From: Gemmatimonadota bacterium
GTDB taxonomy: Bacteria; Gemmatimonadota; Gemmatimonadetes; Longimicrobiales; Longimicrobiaceae
Direction: 5' to 3'
DNA length: 5,609 bases
NCBI GenBank assembly: GCA_019348475.1
Contig: JAHWJJ010000325.1
Location: 1-5,609 of the forward strand
In this document: positions 4,388 to 5,609 of the stretch, piece after piece
Position numbering within the stretch: position 1 is the first letter of the stretch
How the letters are laid out: each line of letters starts with the position of its first letter
The notes under the pieces: model-generated
Told to the model about the DNA's origin: nothing
What the model saw: the letters and a program-made list of their open reading frames with translations, nothing else
Databases searched by the model: none
Program-made: the position numbers and the translations under genes

Positions 4388-5609
4388 ATGGAGATCACCA
4401 TCAACTGTCTGCTGGCCGCGTCGCTCGCGCGGCGCATGCGCGAGGCGCGCGAGGAGCTGGCGCGCCGCTGGCTGGACCGGATCGCCGCACGCGTGGACCT
4501 GGATCCCAACCGCGTGTTCCCCACCGAAGAGCTGCTGGACCACGTCCCGCTGCTGATGGACCGCATTGCCGACTACCTGGAGCAGCCGGCGGAGGAGATC
4601 ACGGCCGACGCGCCGGTGATCGGCAAGGCGCTGGAGCTGGGCGAGCTGCGGCACTCGCAGGGGTTCGACGCGCACCAGATCCTGAAAGAGTACGAGCTGC
4701 TGGGGGGCGTGCTGTTCGCCTTCCTGGTGCGCAGCGTGGACGAGATCGACGAGCCGTGCTCGCGCTCGGAGCTGCTGGCGTGCGCGCAGCGGCTGTTCCG
4801 CGCGGTGGCGGTCATCCAGCAGTATTCGACGCAGCAGTACCTTCGCCTGGCGGCGGAGCAGGTACGCGAGCGCGAAGAGCGGCTGCGCAGCTTCAACCGC
4901 ATGGTGACGCACGAGCTCAAGAACCGCATCGGCTCCGTGCTGGGCGCGGGGCAGCTGCTGGAGGACCCCGACATCTCCGCCGATCCCGCCCAGCGCGCCC
5001 GCTTCGCGACGATGGTGACGCAGAACGCCGAGGCCATGCAGGAGGTGCTGCAGAACCTGCTGGAGCTCACGCGGATGGACACCGACGCGCGCCGGCACCG
5101 CAACGTCCCGCTGCCGCGCGCCGCGTCGGAGGTGTGCCGGCAGCTGCGCGAGATGGCGCAGCACGCGGGGGTGCGGGTGCAGATCGACCCGCTGGCCGAC
5201 GTGGAGGTGAACGCCGGCGCCGTGGAGCTGTGCCTGACCAACTACATGTCCAACGCCATCAAGTACGCCGACCCCGCCCGGGACGACCGCTGGGTGCGCG
5301 TGTGGAGCCGCACCGAGGCGCGCGACGACGGCTGCGAGCTGGTGATCGCCGTGGAAGACAACGGGCTGGGCGTGCCCGAAGAGGCGCGCGGCAAGCTGTT
5401 CTCGCGCTTCTTTCGCGCGCACGGTACGGTGACGGGGGTGGAGGGCACCGGGCTGGGGCTCAGCATCGTCCGCGACACGGTGGAAGGGCTGGGCGGCCGC
5501 GCCTGGGCGGAGTTCGACGCCCCCCAGGGATCGCGCTTTCTCCTGGCGATCCCCTGCCGGCGCTCGGCGGACCGGGAGCGCCGCGGCGGCACGCCGGAGG
5601 GGATGGAGG
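4388..5609 (+). CDS. Soluble sensor histidine kinase with RsbRD_N-like N-terminus (3' end beyond window)
   Basis: 407 codons are visible and no stop is reached. Residues about 12-155 are helical without membrane segments and resemble the RsbRD/RsbT co-antagonist N-terminal domain (REELARRWLDRI at the start, QILKEYELLGGVLF in the middle), probably the sensory part. A short coiled coil (154-169) leads to the phosphoacceptor helix MVTHELKNRIGSVLGAGQLL with His175. The ATPase domain has the N box (N285-Y-M-S-N289-A-I-K-Y), G1 box D324-N-G-L-G, F box LFSRFF and G2 box G353-T-G-L-G-L. All kinase motifs are intact, so it should autophosphorylate and pass phosphate to a response regulator not present here. 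ATG 4388 is the only good start in the open frame; GGAA about 10 bases upstream is a weak ribosome site. The visible domains are complete by about residue 390, leaving a charged tail. Confidence 0.9.
   Translation, partial: MEITINCLLAASLARRMREAREELARRWLDRIAARVDLDPNRVFPTEELLDHVPLLMDRIADYLEQPAEEITADAPVIGKALELGELRHSQGFDAHQILKEYELLGGVLFAFLVRSVDEIDEPCSRSELLACAQRLFRAVAVIQQYSTQQYLRLAAEQVREREERLRSFNRMVTHELKNRIGSVLGAGQLLEDPDISADPAQRARFATMVTQNAEAMQEVLQNLLELTRMDTDARRHRNVPLPRAASEVCRQLREMAQHAGVRVQIDPLADVEVNAGAVELCLTNYMSNAIKYADPARDDRWVRVWSRTEARDDGCELVIAVEDNGLGVPEEARGKLFSRFFRAHGTVTGVEGTGLGLSIVRDTVEGLGGRAWAEFDAPQGSRFLLAIPCRRSADRERRGGTPEGME

Noticed and set aside
4271..5422. Long minus-strand open frame opposite the histidine kinase
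   Set aside because: It is rich in His/Arg/Gln repeats with no recognisable motif, while the plus strand has all histidine kinase boxes in order. High GC makes long antisense frames common.
1..5609. tRNA, rRNA, riboswitch or insertion sequence
   Set aside because: No cloverleaf, rRNA core segment, known riboswitch core or transposase motif was recognised on either strand by eye; a covariance-model scan was not possible here.

Overview
The window is bacterial, very GC-rich and gene-dense, with strong G/C preference at third codon positions. Gene content (a four-cysteine YggX/Fe(II)-trafficking protein, a VapBC pair, a class A beta-lactamase-like lipoprotein, a soluble RsbRD_N-like histidine kinase) and GTG-containing octamer arrays between genes fit Gemmatimonadota, probably a Longimicrobium relative. 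That placement is inference from familiarity with such proteins; no marker gene is present.

Layout. Positions 1-420 hold a short exported, lipoprotein-like peptide gene (minus strand, 98-256) with its own hairpin terminator, between two inverted arrays of the octamer CGGGTGAA. Next is a yggX-family gene (minus, 417-695), whose stop codon lies inside the second array. A third array of period 8 sits at 781-833. A small unknown protein (plus, 907-1116) converges on a vapB-vapC toxin-antitoxin operon (minus, 1158-1812). The vapBC promoter overlaps a palindromic operator, and a GNAT acetyltransferase (plus, 1889-2506) diverges from it. Just after the acetyltransferase stop lies a 99-base imperfect palindrome that folds better as plus-strand RNA.

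A class A beta-lactamase-fold lipoprotein (minus, 2683-3597) converges on that hairpin. Positions 3598-3889 hold no convincing intact gene, only coding-like remnant sequence. A perfect 19-bp stem (3890-3931) follows the end of a small charged helical protein (minus, 3949-4200). Diverging from that gene is a soluble sensor histidine kinase (plus, 4388 onward) that runs off the window end.

Two enzymes appear to lack a family catalytic residue: VapC has Gln for the conserved Glu of its second acidic position, and the beta-lactamase homologue has Arg at the Glu166 position. The genes do not form one pathway. The clearest functional unit is vapBC, possibly sharing its control region with the acetyltransferase. 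No single new multi-gene system is evident; the most original signals are non-coding (octamer arrays with quadruplex-like G-run spacing, and the wobble-rich hairpin).
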